Part shown: positions 40,684 to 49,761 of the stretch, in pieces | How the letters are laid out: every line of letters begins with the position of its first letter | Numbering within the stretch: the stretch's first letter is position 1 | Translations under genes and position numbers: made by a program | From: Methyloversatilis thermotolerans | Lineage (GTDB): Bacteria > Pseudomonadota > Gammaproteobacteria > Burkholderiales > Rhodocyclaceae | DNA length: 64,000 nucleotides | Direction: 5' to 3' | Assembly (NCBI RefSeq): GCF_000372885.1 | Contig: NZ_KB889967.1 | Span: forward strand, 2,228,655 to 2,292,654 | Notes under the pieces: model-generated | What the model was told of the DNA's origin: nothing | The model's database searches: none | The model's input: the letters and a program-made list of their open reading frames with translations, nothing else

Positions 40684-41136
40684 ATGTTTCGCCACGTACT
40701 GGTACCCATCGATGGTTCGGAGCTTTCCAGGACGGCTGTCAAGCACGCCGTGTGCTTTGCCAAGGATGTCAAGGGCCGCGTCACCTTCCTGTTCGTGATG
40801 AAGGACTATCACGTTTCCATGCTGCACAGCGAGGACGACGAGGAAAACATCGACCCGATCGCGCCAAACGATTTCACCGACGCGATGCGTACTCACGCGG
40901 ACCGCATCCTGCAGGCGGCACGTGCCGAGGCCGGCGCAGAGGGCGTACCGGTGGATACCGTAGCCGTCACCAACGACGAGCCACACAAAGCCATCATCGA
41001 AATCGCCCTGAGCCGCAGTGCCGACGTGATTTTCATGGCGTCGCACAGCCGGCGCGGGCTGGCCAGCCTGTTGCTTGGCAGCGTCACCCAGAAGGTGCTG
41101 TCGAATTCCAAGATACCGGTGCTGGTCGTCCGCTGA
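40684..41136 (+). CDS. Universal stress protein (UspA family)
   Basis: 150 aa single Usp domain. It begins FRHVLVPIDGSELSRTAVKHAV and ends with the nucleotide-binding pattern MASHSRRGLASLLLGSVTQKVLSNSKIPVLVV, the G-2x-G-9x-G(S/T) type that binds ATP. Role: stress survival; the specific trigger is not readable. The ATG has AAGGAG upstream. It lies between two terminators, so it is a single-gene unit. Confidence 0.92.
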   Translation: MFRHVLVPIDGSELSRTAVKHAVCFAKDVKGRVTFLFVMKDYHVSMLHSEDDEENIDPIAPNDFTDAMRTHADRILQAARAEAGAEGVPVDTVAVTNDEPHKAIIEIALSRSADVIFMASHSRRGLASLLLGSVTQKVLSNSKIPVLVVR

Positions 41137-41163
41137 ACCGGGACACGCGGTACGCGTCGGCCG

Positions 41164-41189
41164 AAAGGGAGCTCACGGGCTCCCTTTTT
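41164..41189 (+). terminator. Terminator after the universal stress gene
   Basis: GGGAGC/GCTCCC stem with a TCACGG loop, preceded by GAAA and followed by TTTTT. It may also slow transcription arriving from the convergent minus-strand operon. Confidence 0.85.
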
Positions 41190-41259
41190 CATGCGCTGAT
41201 CGTTCGCCCGCGACGCCGGCCCGAGGTCCCCGCCTGCCCCGGCGCTGCGACGAGCTGGC

Positions 41260-41538
41260 TCAGGGCAATCGGTCGGCCAGCCATGCGGTGAGCAGGCTGG
41301 ACGCACCGGCCACGCACCAGAAGCCGAAGAACCCTATCGAGTAGGTGGCCACCACAGAAAAGTGGGCCGGCTCCCCGAGCAGATACAGTTCGCGCGGATT
41401 GATCAGACAGAAAAAGACGATTTCCGCGACCGCCGCAATCAGGAACGAGGGCCACGACACGACTGCGAACAGCCGTTCGTAACGCCCCGGTACCCGGCGG
41501 GTTTCAAGCAGTTCAAGCCCGTCATCGTTGGCCACCAT
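41260..41538 (-). CDS. Unknown small membrane protein at the end of the cco operon
   Basis: 92 aa with two hydrophobic helices (about 27-50 and 61-87), the first containing FLIAAVAEIVFFCLINP. No family recognised. It overlaps fixH by 17 nt, so it is part of the cbb3 operon. It stands where ccoI/ccoS often follow in other bacteria, but it resembles neither. A role in oxidase assembly is only suggested by position. Confidence 0.75.
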   Translation of the reverse strand: MVANDDGLELLETRRVPGRYERLFAVVSWPSFLIAAVAEIVFFCLINPRELYLLGEPAHFSVVATYSIGFFGFWCVAGASSLLTAWLADRLP

Positions 41539-42028
41539 CTTTGGTCTCCACGGTCAGCGACTCCTGCACACGCCAGCTTCGTGCCTCATCTTCTATCAGG
41601 ACTTTCCAGTGGGTGGCCTGCAAAGCCCGGACCACACCGCCGTAATGTCCTGCCTGACCATCGAGCAGCAGCTCGCGATCGAGATCTCCCCGCGTCGGAT
41701 GAGCCAGCAACATCCTGATCCGGGTTGGCAGGTCTGCAGCATCGCGCGCTTTCAGAACGACATCAAGACGCGTTGCATCATTTGCTTCCGGCACCGCCGA
41801 CAACGTCACCTCGAGCCCGAGCATTTCGGCCCGCCGTTCGCGTTCCAGCGTCCGGTTGATGGACAGCCCCTGCTTGTAATAGTCATCGGCCACCAGCGCA
41901 TCGTTGCTGCGTATCGCAAGCCAGGCCGTCACGATGCCGGCAACGACCACGATGAACGGGCCTGCCATCAGTATCCAGGGCCAGCGGTGGCGGTACCACG
42001 GCTGGACGCTCGGTCCTTCCTTCTGCAT
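41522..42028 (-). CDS. fixH: FixH-family oxidase accessory protein
   Basis: 168 aa. One N-terminal TM helix (about 17-39, WPWILMAGPFIVVVAGIVTAW) is followed by DDYYKQGLSINRTLERERRA, the FixH signature, and a periplasmic beta domain. FixH/CcoH is needed for assembly or stability of cbb3 oxidase. It starts 3 nt after ccoG and overlaps the next small gene. Confidence 0.9.
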   Translation of the reverse strand: MQKEGPSVQPWYRHRWPWILMAGPFIVVVAGIVTAWLAIRSNDALVADDYYKQGLSINRTLERERRAEMLGLEVTLSAVPEANDATRLDVVLKARDAADLPTRIRMLLAHPTRGDLDRELLLDGQAGHYGGVVRALQATHWKVLIEDEARSWRVQESLTVETKDGGQR

Positions 42029-42031
42029 GTC

Positions 42032-43501
42032 TTACCTCGGCTGCAGGAAGGATGTCTTCTCCTTCACCCGGACGTCGGGCGCATCGATTGCCTGCAGATT
42101 GAATGTGATTTCGTGGGCGCCGGGCTCCAGAGCGCCAGCATCGATCTGCACCTGAACCGGAACGTCGCGCGAACCGGAAGCTTCCACCTCGATATCGCGC
42201 AACCCGACCAGTTCGGCCCCATCCAGTCCCTCCAGCGTTACCGTGAAGCGCTGCGCGTGCTCGGATGTATTCATGATGCGCACGCGATAGGCATTCTCGA
42301 TCCGGCCGCCCTCGACCTCCCGCGCCAGGGTCGCCCGGTCGCGCAACACATTCATCTTGACCGGTGTACGGGTAAACAGCGACCACGCGAATCCGGATAC
42401 GATGAGCGCGAGCAGACTGCAATAAAGGATGACACGCGGGCGCAGGATGTGGGCAAGAACCTCGCGCCAGCCTTCGTGCGCCGGCTTCTTGTCGAGCAAT
42501 GTACGCTCGGTCGTGTAGGCGATCAGGCCGCGCGGCCGGCCAAGCTTGTCCATCACCTGGTCACAGGCATCGATGCACAGCGCACAGCCTATGCATTCGT
42601 ATTGCAGCCCCTTGCGGATATCGATGCCGGTCGGACAGACCTGCACGCACCAGTCGCAATCCACGCAGTCCCCGACCGCCTGGCCGTCCTTGGCACGCTT
42701 CTTGTTGCCACGGGGCTCGCCACGGTTGTAGTCGTAGCTCACCACCAGGGTGTCCGGGTCGAACATGACGCTCTGGAAGCGCGCGTACGGGCACATGTAC
42801 TTGCACACCTGTTCGCGCATATGGCCGGCGAACATGTAGGTGAAGGCGGCGTAGAAGAACATCCAGAAGGTTTCCCACGGCCCCAGGCTCCATTTCGCCA
42901 CCTCGCCGGCCAGTTCGCGTATCGGCGTGAAGTAGCCGACAAAGGTGAAGCCGGTCCATAGCGCGAGCGCCGCCCACGCGCCGTACTTCGCGCCGCGCAG
43001 CGCGAGCTTGCGCACGCCCAGAGGTGTGGCGTCGAGCTTCATGCGCGCAGCGCGATCGCCTTCGATCTTGCGCTCTATCCACATGAAGATTTCGGTATAG
43101 ACCGACTGCGGACAGGCGTAACCGCACCAGACGCGCCCGGCAACCGCGGTGACCAGGAACAATCCGAGCGCACTGATGATGAGGAGCAAGGTGAGGTAGA
43201 GCACATCCTGCGGCCACAGGATGAGCCCGAAAATGTAGAACTTGCGTTCCACCAGGTGGAACAGCACCGCCTGGCGGTCGTTCCACGGCAGCCAGGCCAG
43301 ACCGTAGAACACCAGCTGCGTGATCCACACCATGGCCCACCGCAGTGTGTTGAAGCGCCCCTTGATCGCGCGCGGCTGGATCTTCTTGCGCGCCGCGTAG
43401 AGCCCTCCCTCGTCGCTGTCGGCCTGGGCTATCGGGATCACCCTGGCCTGCGGAGCATCGCCGCCCGATCCGGCATCGACTGGGGAGGGGTGAGAGGACA
43501 T
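42032..43501 (-). CDS. ccoG: Cytochrome cbb3 oxidase accessory protein CcoG (FixG/RdxA)
   Basis: 489 aa membrane iron-sulfur protein. Several TM helices surround a ferredoxin region with CVDCDWCVQVCPTGID and CIGCALCIDACD (two 4Fe-4S motifs). WCGYACPQSVYTEIFMWIE is a family hallmark. The C-terminal third is a periplasmic FixG-type Ig-like domain. CcoG reduces Cu(II) to Cu(I) for delivery to the CcoN copper site. Directly adjacent to the ccoP stop. Confidence 0.95.
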   Translation of the reverse strand: MSSHPSPVDAGSGGDAPQARVIPIAQADSDEGGLYAARKKIQPRAIKGRFNTLRWAMVWITQLVFYGLAWLPWNDRQAVLFHLVERKFYIFGLILWPQDVLYLTLLLIISALGLFLVTAVAGRVWCGYACPQSVYTEIFMWIERKIEGDRAARMKLDATPLGVRKLALRGAKYGAWAALALWTGFTFVGYFTPIRELAGEVAKWSLGPWETFWMFFYAAFTYMFAGHMREQVCKYMCPYARFQSVMFDPDTLVVSYDYNRGEPRGNKKRAKDGQAVGDCVDCDWCVQVCPTGIDIRKGLQYECIGCALCIDACDQVMDKLGRPRGLIAYTTERTLLDKKPAHEGWREVLAHILRPRVILYCSLLALIVSGFAWSLFTRTPVKMNVLRDRATLAREVEGGRIENAYRVRIMNTSEHAQRFTVTLEGLDGAELVGLRDIEVEASGSRDVPVQVQIDAGALEPGAHEITFNLQAIDAPDVRVKEKTSFLQPR

Positions 43502-44413
43502 TTACTTGGCTCCGTCACCCTTGTTGGAAAGACCCCACACATAGGCCGCCAGCAGATGGATCTTCTTCTCGCCGAGCAGTTCTTCGTGTGCGGGCATGTG
43601 GCCGGCGCGTCCCTTGGTGATCGTCTGCACGATGATGGGCTCGGTGCTGCCGTACAGCCAGATGCCATCTGTCAGGTTGGGCGCCCCCATGAGCTGGTTA
43701 CCCTTGCCTTCCGGACCGTGGCAGGCGACACAGTTGGTGGCGAAGAGGGTCTTGCCGCGCTGCACCCGGATGCTGTCCGCCGCCAGGCCGGACAGCGAAC
43801 GTACGTAATTGGCGACGTCACGCACCTGTTCGCTGTCCAGCGCACCGCCGAAGGCCGGCATGGCGCCGTTGCGTCCGTTGGTGAGCGTGGCCACGATGGT
43901 TTCCGGCTCACCGCCGTACAGCCAGTCCTTGTCGGTGAGGTTGGGGAAACCACGCGAGCCGCGCGCATCGGTGCCATGGCAGACAGCGCAGTTGTTCAGG
44001 AACAGGCGCTCGCCCATCGCGCGCGCTTCGGGATCCGCAGCGACCTGCTTGATATCCATGGCGGCGTAACGATCGAACAGCGGTGCCACCTTGGCCTCGG
44101 CGGTCGCAACCTCCTTGTCGTAGGCGCCGGTAGCCGACCAGCCCAGCGCGTTGCCCAGGCTGCCCAGGCCCGGATAGGCCACCAGATAGATCACCGAGAA
44201 AATGATGGTGATCCAGAACAGCCACACCCACCAGCGCGGCAGCGGATTGTTCCATTCGGCCAGGGTTTCATCCCACTGGTGGCCGTGCAGTTCGACCGGC
44301 CCCTTGGGGCGTGCGCTGCGGTTCGAGAGCACGATGAATGCACAGAACAGCAGGCTGGCAACTACCAGCACCACCACGTACATGTTCCAGAAATTGTTGA
44401 TGAAGTCGCTCAC
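43502..44413 (-). CDS. ccoP: cbb3 oxidase diheme cytochrome c subunit CcoP
   Basis: 303 aa. Two TM helices (about 10-30 and 60-82) are followed by two cytochrome c domains with CAVCH (142-146) and CVACH (228-232). It passes electrons from cytochrome c toward CcoO/CcoN. The start is a GTG overlapping the ccoQ stop (GTGA). Confidence 0.96.
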   Translation of the reverse strand: MSDFINNFWNMYVVVLVVASLLFCAFIVLSNRSARPKGPVELHGHQWDETLAEWNNPLPRWWVWLFWITIIFSVIYLVAYPGLGSLGNALGWSATGAYDKEVATAEAKVAPLFDRYAAMDIKQVAADPEARAMGERLFLNNCAVCHGTDARGSRGFPNLTDKDWLYGGEPETIVATLTNGRNGAMPAFGGALDSEQVRDVANYVRSLSGLAADSIRVQRGKTLFATNCVACHGPEGKGNQLMGAPNLTDGIWLYGSTEPIIVQTITKGRAGHMPAHEELLGEKKIHLLAAYVWGLSNKGDGAK

Positions 44414-44586
44414 TTGTGTTCTCCGTTCTCAGGGCGGGCGCGATCGTCATCGAGGAAGGGCAGCATGGCCGCTTCCTGATGGGCACGCTGCGCACTCGGG
44501 CGCCAGGCCACGATCACGATGGCGATGAAGCAGATGAAGCCCACCACCGTCACGATCGAGCGCAATGTGTTGATGTCCAGGTCCAT
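44410..44586 (-). CDS. ccoQ: cbb3 oxidase small subunit CcoQ
   Basis: 58 aa, starting MDLDINTLRSIVTVVGFICF. One TM helix (about 8-27) is followed by a charged cytoplasmic tail ending ARPENGEHK. Length, topology and position between ccoO and ccoP identify CcoQ, which stabilises the oxidase complex. It overlaps ccoP by 4 nt. Confidence 0.88.
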   Translation of the reverse strand: MDLDINTLRSIVTVVGFICFIAIVIVAWRPSAQRAHQEAAMLPFLDDDRARPENGEHK

Positions 44587-44601
44587 GCAGGGAACTCCCG
44601 C

Positions 44602-45216
44602 TCAATTCACACGCTTGATCGCCGTCCCGAGGCCTTGCAGATAGGCGATCAGGGCCTCAAGCTCGGTCTTGCCCTTGAGCTCTTCGGCTGCGCCCTTGAT
44701 CTGCTCCTCGGTGTAGGGGGTGCCGACCAGCGTCAGCGCACGCATGCGCTGCTCGATGGTGCTGCCGTCGACCGGGCGATCGAGCCACGGGAAAGCCGGC
44801 ATGTTCGATTCCGGCACCACGTCGCGCGGATTGATCAGGTGCACGCGGTGCCACTCGTCGGAATAGCGACCACCGACACGCGCCAGGTCCGGACCGGTAC
44901 GCTTGGAGCCCCACTGGAACGGGCGGTCATAGACGAACTCGCCCGCAACGGAGTAGTGGCCGTAGCGCTCGGTTTCGGCGCGGAACGGACGGATCATCTG
45001 CGAATGGCAGTTGTAGCAGCCCTCGCGGACATAGATGTCGCGGCCAGCCAGTCGCAGAGGGCTGTACGGCTCGACCCCCTTGACCGGCTCGGTCGTCGAA
45101 TGCTGGAAGAACAGCGGGACGATCTCGACCAGACCACCGATGGCAATGGTGATGAAGGTCAGGATGGCCAGCAGGCCGATATTGCGTTCGACCAGTTCGT
45201 GCTTGGATGCAGCCAT
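44602..45216 (-). CDS. ccoO: cbb3 oxidase monoheme cytochrome c subunit CcoO
   Basis: 204 aa. One TM helix (about 14-36) anchors a periplasmic cytochrome c domain with the heme motif CYNCH at 67-71. SNMPAFPW supplies the likely axial methionine. It relays electrons to the CcoN active site. It starts 18 nt after ccoN. Confidence 0.96.
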   Translation of the reverse strand: MAASKHELVERNIGLLAILTFITIAIGGLVEIVPLFFQHSTTEPVKGVEPYSPLRLAGRDIYVREGCYNCHSQMIRPFRAETERYGHYSVAGEFVYDRPFQWGSKRTGPDLARVGGRYSDEWHRVHLINPRDVVPESNMPAFPWLDRPVDGSTIEQRMRALTLVGTPYTEEQIKGAAEELKGKTELEALIAYLQGLGTAIKRVN

Positions 45217-45234
45217 GATGTCTTTCTCCAGTTA

Positions 45235-46677
45235 TCAGGCGTGCGCGGCAGCCGGTTCGAGAACAGGGGCGTTGTAGGGCTTGTTGTTGGCAATCGTCTT
45301 CCAGACGTTCCAGGCCATCACGAACATGCCGGACAGATAGAGCAGACCGCCCACGAACCGGATGAACCAGAACGGATAGCTGGCCTTGACCGCTTCGACG
45401 AAGGTGTAGGTGAGCGTGCCGTCGTCGTTGATCGCGCGCCACATCAGGCCTTGCATCACGCCGGCGATCCACATGGACGCGATGTAGAGCACAACACCGA
45501 GGGTGGCCATCCAGAAATGCAGGTTGATCGCCTTGACCGAATACATGCGTTCCTGGCCGAACAGACGCGGGATCAGGTAGTAGATCGAGCCGATGGAAAT
45601 CATCGCCACCCAGCCCAGCGCACCGGAATGCACGTGGCCGACGGTCCAGTCGGTGTAGTGCGAAAGCGCATTCACCGTCTTGATCGCCATCATCGGACCT
45701 TCGAAGGTCGACATGCCGTAGAAGGACAGCGAAGTGATCAGGAACTTGAGGATGGGGTCGGTGCGAAGTTTGTGCCATGCGCCCGACAGGGTCATGATGC
45801 CGTTGATCATGCCGCCCCAGCTCGGTGCCAGCAGGATGAGCGAGAACACCATGCCCAGCGACTGCGTCCAGTCGGGCAGCGCGGTGTAATGCAGGTGGTG
45901 CGGACCCGCCCACATATAGGTGAAGATGAGGGCCCAGAAGTGCACCACCGACAGCCGGTAGGAATACACCGGGCGTTCCGCCTGCTTGGGCACGAAGTAA
46001 TACATCATGCCGAGGAAGCCTGCGGTCAGGAAAAAGCCCACGGCATTGTGACCGTACCACCACTGCACCATGGCATCCTGCACGCCGGCATAGGCGGAGT
46101 AAGACTTCCAGAATCCTGCGGGAATGGCGGCGCTATTGACCACGTGCAGCAGCGCGACCGCAAGGATGAAGCCACCGTAGAACCAGTTGGCCACGTAGAT
46201 GTGCGAAGTCCGGCGCTTGGCGATGGTGCCGAAGAACACCACGGCATAGGCAACCCACACCAGGGTGATCAGCACGTCGATCGGCCACTCGAGCTCGGCA
46301 TATTCCTTGCCCGAAGTGATACCGAGCGGCAGCGTGATTGCGGCGGCAACGATGACAAGCTGCCAGCCCCAGAAAACGAATTCAGCAAGCCACGGAGCGA
46401 ACAGCCGGGTGTGGCAGGTGCGCTGCACAACGAAGAAGGAGGTCGCCATCAGCGCACAGCCACCGAATGCGAAGATCACCGCATTGGTGTGGAGCGGGCG
46501 AAGACGTCCGAAATGGAACCATTCGGCGAAGTTGAGCTGCGGCCAGACGAGCTGCGCAGCGATGACCACACCCATCAGCATGCCCACGATGCCCCAGACC
46601 ACGGTCATGATGGCGAACTGCCTCACGACCCTGTAGTCGTAGGTGCCCTGGACGGACCCCGTTGCTTCACTTTTCAT
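45235..46677 (-). CDS. ccoN: cbb3 oxidase catalytic subunit CcoN
   Basis: 480 aa heme-copper oxidase subunit with about 12 TM helices. Heme and copper ligands are visible in [31 protein letters not shown] and [26 protein letters not shown] contains the tyrosine region typical of cbb3 enzymes. It reduces oxygen to water at low oxygen tension. First gene of the operon, with an FNR/ANR-type site upstream. Confidence 0.97.
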   Translation of the reverse strand: MKSEATGSVQGTYDYRVVRQFAIMTVVWGIVGMLMGVVIAAQLVWPQLNFAEWFHFGRLRPLHTNAVIFAFGGCALMATSFFVVQRTCHTRLFAPWLAEFVFWGWQLVIVAAAITLPLGITSGKEYAELEWPIDVLITLVWVAYAVVFFGTIAKRRTSHIYVANWFYGGFILAVALLHVVNSAAIPAGFWKSYSAYAGVQDAMVQWWYGHNAVGFFLTAGFLGMMYYFVPKQAERPVYSYRLSVVHFWALIFTYMWAGPHHLHYTALPDWTQSLGMVFSLILLAPSWGGMINGIMTLSGAWHKLRTDPILKFLITSLSFYGMSTFEGPMMAIKTVNALSHYTDWTVGHVHSGALGWVAMISIGSIYYLIPRLFGQERMYSVKAINLHFWMATLGVVLYIASMWIAGVMQGLMWRAINDDGTLTYTFVEAVKASYPFWFIRFVGGLLYLSGMFVMAWNVWKTIANNKPYNAPVLEPAAAHA

Positions 46678-46775
46678 TTTTACCTGCTCCTACATTGAAA
46701 TAGCACAGCCCACCCAGCCGGGCGCACGTACGCATAATCGGGGCGGGAGCTTAATGTCTCGCGCCGGCCGGAGCC

Positions 46776-46789
46776 TTGACCCACGTCAA
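46776..46789 (-). promoter_or_regulatory. FNR/ANR-type binding site upstream of ccoN
   Basis: TTGAC-CCAC-GTCAA is a perfect dyad close to the FNR/ANR consensus TTGAT-N4-ATCAA. Its centre lies 105 nt before the ccoN start. If it activates at -41.5, transcription would start near 46741 and a -10-like stretch (CATTAAGCT on the minus strand, 46748-46756) falls in the right place. This fits low-oxygen induction of cbb3 oxidase. Confidence 0.75.
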
Positions 46790-46950
46790 GCCACTCCAAC
46801 GCGTGCTCCGTGGCCGGGCAGAGCACTTCGTCGTTAACGGTTCGTTTAGCGCGCAAATTAAGCCCGCCCGGCAACGAAATTCCGGAAATTGATTTACTGC
46901 TCGCAATTCTCCATTTATGATTTTCCAACCCTGAACATGGAGACACAGGA

Positions 46951-47283
46951 ATGTCCGGTCAAAGTTATGATGAATTGATGGCAAAGATCGCCGAGCTTCA
47001 GCAACAGGCAGAAGTCGCCCGCCGTGCCGAACTTGACGCCGTGATTGCCGATGTCCGCGGGAAAGTAAAAAAATACAATCTCACCGCATCCGATATCGGA
47101 CTGCCCGGTATGTCCGGCAGGAAGAGCGGACGCGGCCCTTCCGCGAACAAGTTGAAGATCGCTCCTGGAAAGTATCGCAATCCGGCTACCGGAGAAATCA
47201 AGGACGTAGGCGCTGCTGGCCGCAAGCCCGGTTGGCTGGTGGCCATGAGCGCAGATGAGCTGGCGGCTGCCCGGGTGTCCTGA
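46951..47283 (+). CDS. H-NS-family nucleoid protein
   Basis: 110 aa. An N-terminal coiled-coil oligomerisation segment (SYDELMAKIAELQQQAEVARRAELDAVIADV, about 5-36) leads through a basic linker to the DNA-binding motif KYRNPATGEIKDVGAAGRKPGWL. This is the short betaproteobacterial H-NS/Bv3F type, a silencer preferring AT-rich DNA. Divergent from ccoN across 273 nt; a strong site (GGAGACACAGGA) precedes the ATG. Confidence 0.9.
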   Translation: MSGQSYDELMAKIAELQQQAEVARRAELDAVIADVRGKVKKYNLTASDIGLPGMSGRKSGRGPSANKLKIAPGKYRNPATGEIKDVGAAGRKPGWLVAMSADELAAARVS

Positions 47284-47310
47284 TTCACGACGGAAAGCGC
47301 GGCATAAGCA

Positions 47311-47348
47311 GCGACAGAAAAGGCAACGCAATATGCCTTTTCTGTCGC
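47311..47348. terminator. Bidirectional terminator between hns-like gene and fadD
   Basis: A perfect 15-bp inverted repeat, GCGACAGAAAAGGCA/TGCCTTTTCTGTCGC, with an 8-nt loop. The stem itself contains an A4/T4 block, so either strand ends in a U-run within the hairpin. It serves two convergent genes whose stops flank it at 28 nt and 13 nt. Confidence 0.8.
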
Positions 47349-47360
47349 CCTATCGCGTAC

Positions 47361-49031
47361 TCAGGATTTACGCACCTCTTCCTTCAATGCGCGGCGCAGG
47401 ATCTTGCCGACATTGGTCTTGGGCAATTCTTTCCTGAATTCCACACTTTTCGGAATCTTGTACGAGGTGAGCTGACCGCGACAGTGTTCGATCACCTGCT
47501 GCTCGGTGATGCTGGCATCCCGAGCCACCACGAACACCTTGACCACCTCCCCCGAACGCTCGTCCGGAAGCCCGATGGCACAGCATTCGAGCACTCCGGG
47601 GCAGCTTGCGATGACCTCCTCGACCTCATTGGGATAGACGTTGAAGCCGGACACCAGAATCATGTCCTTCTTGCGGTCGACCAGTTTGACATAACCTCGC
47701 TCGTCGACAGACGCGATGTCTCCGGTTCGCAGGAATCCATCGTCTGTCGTGATCTCCGCCGTCTCCACCGGACGCCGGAAATACCCCTTCATCACCTGCG
47801 GCCCGCGCACGCACAATTCCCCTGTATCACCGATCCCGAGCTCGTTGCCCGAATCGTCGCGGATGGATATTTCAGTCGAGGGAATCGGCAGCCCGATGGA
47901 CCCCGTGAACGACGTTTCATCGGGGCGGTTGATACATACCGCTGGCGAGGTTTCAGTCAAGCCATAGGCTTCAATCAACGGCTGTCCGGTCACACGCATC
48001 CAGCGATCCGCGACCGCGCGCTGCACTGCCATTCCACCACCCAGGGAAACCTTCAGGGCGGAAAAATCGAGATTCGCGAAATCCGGATTGTTCAAAAGGG
48101 CATTGAACAGCGTATTGACACCGGTCATCACGGTGAAGCGGTATTTGGCCAGTTCCTTCACGAATCCGGAAATATCCCTGGGATTGGTGATCAGGACATT
48201 GGTCGCCCCGAGCTGGAAGAACACCAGGCAATTCGCGGTGAGCGCAAAGATGTGATACAGCGGCAACGCCGTGATCACGACCTGCTCCCCCTTCAGGAAG
48301 GGGCGGATCCAGACGTGGGCCTGCATCATGTTGGACACGATGTTCCGATGCGTGAGCATCGCCCCTTTGGCCACGCCGGTCGTCCCTCCGGTGTACTGCA
48401 GGAAGGCGATGTCCTCGGGCACCACGCTGACCGGGTTGAGGCCCGCGCCACGCCCCAGCTTCAGCACGTCGTTGAAGCGGCGCGCATCCGGCAGATCGAA
48501 GGAAGGCACCATCTTCTTGACATGCCTCACGACGAAGTTCACCAGCCAGCCCTTGGGTACATCGAGCAGATCGCCTATCGCGGTGACAATGACGTGCCGC
48601 ACTGAAGTGCGCGCAATCACGCGCTGCAGTGTGGAGGCGAAATTCTCCAGGACAACGATGACTTCCGCCCCGCTGTCGTTGAGCTGGTGCTCGAGCTCCC
48701 GCGGCGTATACAGGGGATTGCAGTTCACGATGGTATAGCCTGCACGCAGCGCGCCGAACATGGCGATCGGATACTGCAGGACATTCGGCATCATCAGTGC
48801 TATGCGCGTACCGGGCGCCAGGCCGAGTCCCGATTGCAGATGTGCGCCGAAGGCGGCACTCAGCCGGTCCAGTTCGGCAAACGAAAGTGCCTTGCCCATG
48901 CAGACGAAGGCATCCCGTGTGGCGAATTCCCTGCAACTGCGTTCGAACACCTCACCGATCGACATGAATTCCGAGGGATCGATCTCGGCCGGCACTCCTT
49001 CGGGGTAGCTTCTGAGCCACACCTTCTCCAT
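47361..49031 (-). CDS. fadD: Long-chain fatty-acid CoA ligase
   Basis: 556 aa AMP-forming acyl-CoA synthetase. The adenylation core YTGGTTGVAKGA is near residue 212, EAYGLTETSP near 357, TGDIASVDERGYVKLVDRKKDMI near 436, and the C-terminal catalytic lysine region KTNVGKILRR near 540. It activates fatty acids for degradation or phospholipid use. A strong ribosome site (GAGGAGGCGG) precedes the ATG. Ends at the shared terminator. Confidence 0.92.
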   Translation of the reverse strand: MEKVWLRSYPEGVPAEIDPSEFMSIGEVFERSCREFATRDAFVCMGKALSFAELDRLSAAFGAHLQSGLGLAPGTRIALMMPNVLQYPIAMFGALRAGYTIVNCNPLYTPRELEHQLNDSGAEVIVVLENFASTLQRVIARTSVRHVIVTAIGDLLDVPKGWLVNFVVRHVKKMVPSFDLPDARRFNDVLKLGRGAGLNPVSVVPEDIAFLQYTGGTTGVAKGAMLTHRNIVSNMMQAHVWIRPFLKGEQVVITALPLYHIFALTANCLVFFQLGATNVLITNPRDISGFVKELAKYRFTVMTGVNTLFNALLNNPDFANLDFSALKVSLGGGMAVQRAVADRWMRVTGQPLIEAYGLTETSPAVCINRPDETSFTGSIGLPIPSTEISIRDDSGNELGIGDTGELCVRGPQVMKGYFRRPVETAEITTDDGFLRTGDIASVDERGYVKLVDRKKDMILVSGFNVYPNEVEEVIASCPGVLECCAIGLPDERSGEVVKVFVVARDASITEQQVIEHCRGQLTSYKIPKSVEFRKELPKTNVGKILRRALKEEVRKS

Positions 49032-49124
49032 ACCGCCTCCTCACACATGGGTCACAGCCGGGCACGCACTGCGGCGACAACCGGTCCGGAAAACGGGGGC
49101 GCCGCAATTCGTCCGGCCGGTGTC

Positions 49125-49574
49125 TCAGCCGGACGTGTCGTCCATCGGCCAGTCACGGATATAGCTCTTCAACATGCGGTTCTCGAAGCTCTGTTCCTCG
49201 AGCATGGCACGCGCGACATCGTGGAAGGACAGCACACCCATCAGCGTGTCGCCTTCCATGATGGGAAGGTAGCGGCAGCGGTTCTCGAGCATGAGGCGCC
49301 GCAACTCGTCGACCTCCATGTCCGGATGCGCAGTCTGCGGATCGCGCTGCATGACATCGGCGACCGACAATGCCTGCCAGTTGGCGCCCGTCCCCCTCAC
49401 CGCCCGCAACACCTCACGAAAACTGAGCAGCCCGACCATGTGACCGCTTTCCATCACGACAAGCGAACCCACGTCCAGATCGGTCATCGTGACAACCGCA
49501 TTGCCCAGATTCTGCTGCGGCGCAACGGTATACAGCACCGTGCCCTTGATCCGCAGGATTTCATGTACTTGCAT
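49125..49574 (-). CDS. Two-CBS-domain protein
   Basis: 149 aa consisting almost entirely of a CBS pair: about 12-62 (TVAPQQNLGNAVVTMTDLDVGSLVVMESGHMVGLLSFREV) and about 72-125 (DPQTAHPDMEVDELRRLMLENRCRYLPIMEGDTLMGVLSFHDV). Such modules bind adenosyl ligands and regulate partner proteins; no partner domain is attached. The ATG has GGGAG upstream; the frame continues upstream but without CBS features. About 90 nt separate it from fadD. Confidence 0.88.
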   Translation of the reverse strand: MQVHEILRIKGTVLYTVAPQQNLGNAVVTMTDLDVGSLVVMESGHMVGLLSFREVLRAVRGTGANWQALSVADVMQRDPQTAHPDMEVDELRRLMLENRCRYLPIMEGDTLMGVLSFHDVARAMLEEQSFENRMLKSYIRDWPMDDTSG

Positions 49575-49738
49575 CACGACTCCCTTCTGCCGTAAAAGCG
49601 TGCGCGCAGGGGCGCCCTCGCGCTGGATGGTAGTCAAATACCGGTGGCGCGCAAAGCGTTGCGCGTGAAGCGCAGCACGCCGGTTGAACCAGCGGGAAGC
49701 CCTCACCGTGTCTTCCCTGCCACCGGGCCCGCCAAATG

Positions 49739-49758
49739 CCCGTCGAGCACACGACGGG
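49739..49758 (-). terminator. Hairpin after addA
   Basis: Stem CCCGTCG/CGACGGG with a 6-nt loop lies just past the addA stop on the minus strand. No T-run follows, so termination is uncertain. Confidence 0.4.
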
Positions 49759-49761
49759 TGG

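Noticed and set aside
41189-41455. An 88-codon minus-strand frame overlapping the end of the cco operon
   Set aside because: It overlaps the better-supported two-helix protein at 41260-41538 and lacks hydrophobic or domain structure.
44416-46698. A 760-codon plus-strand open frame over the cco operon
   Set aside because: Antisense to ccoNOQ, which are certain from heme and copper motifs; His/Asp-rich, no domain.
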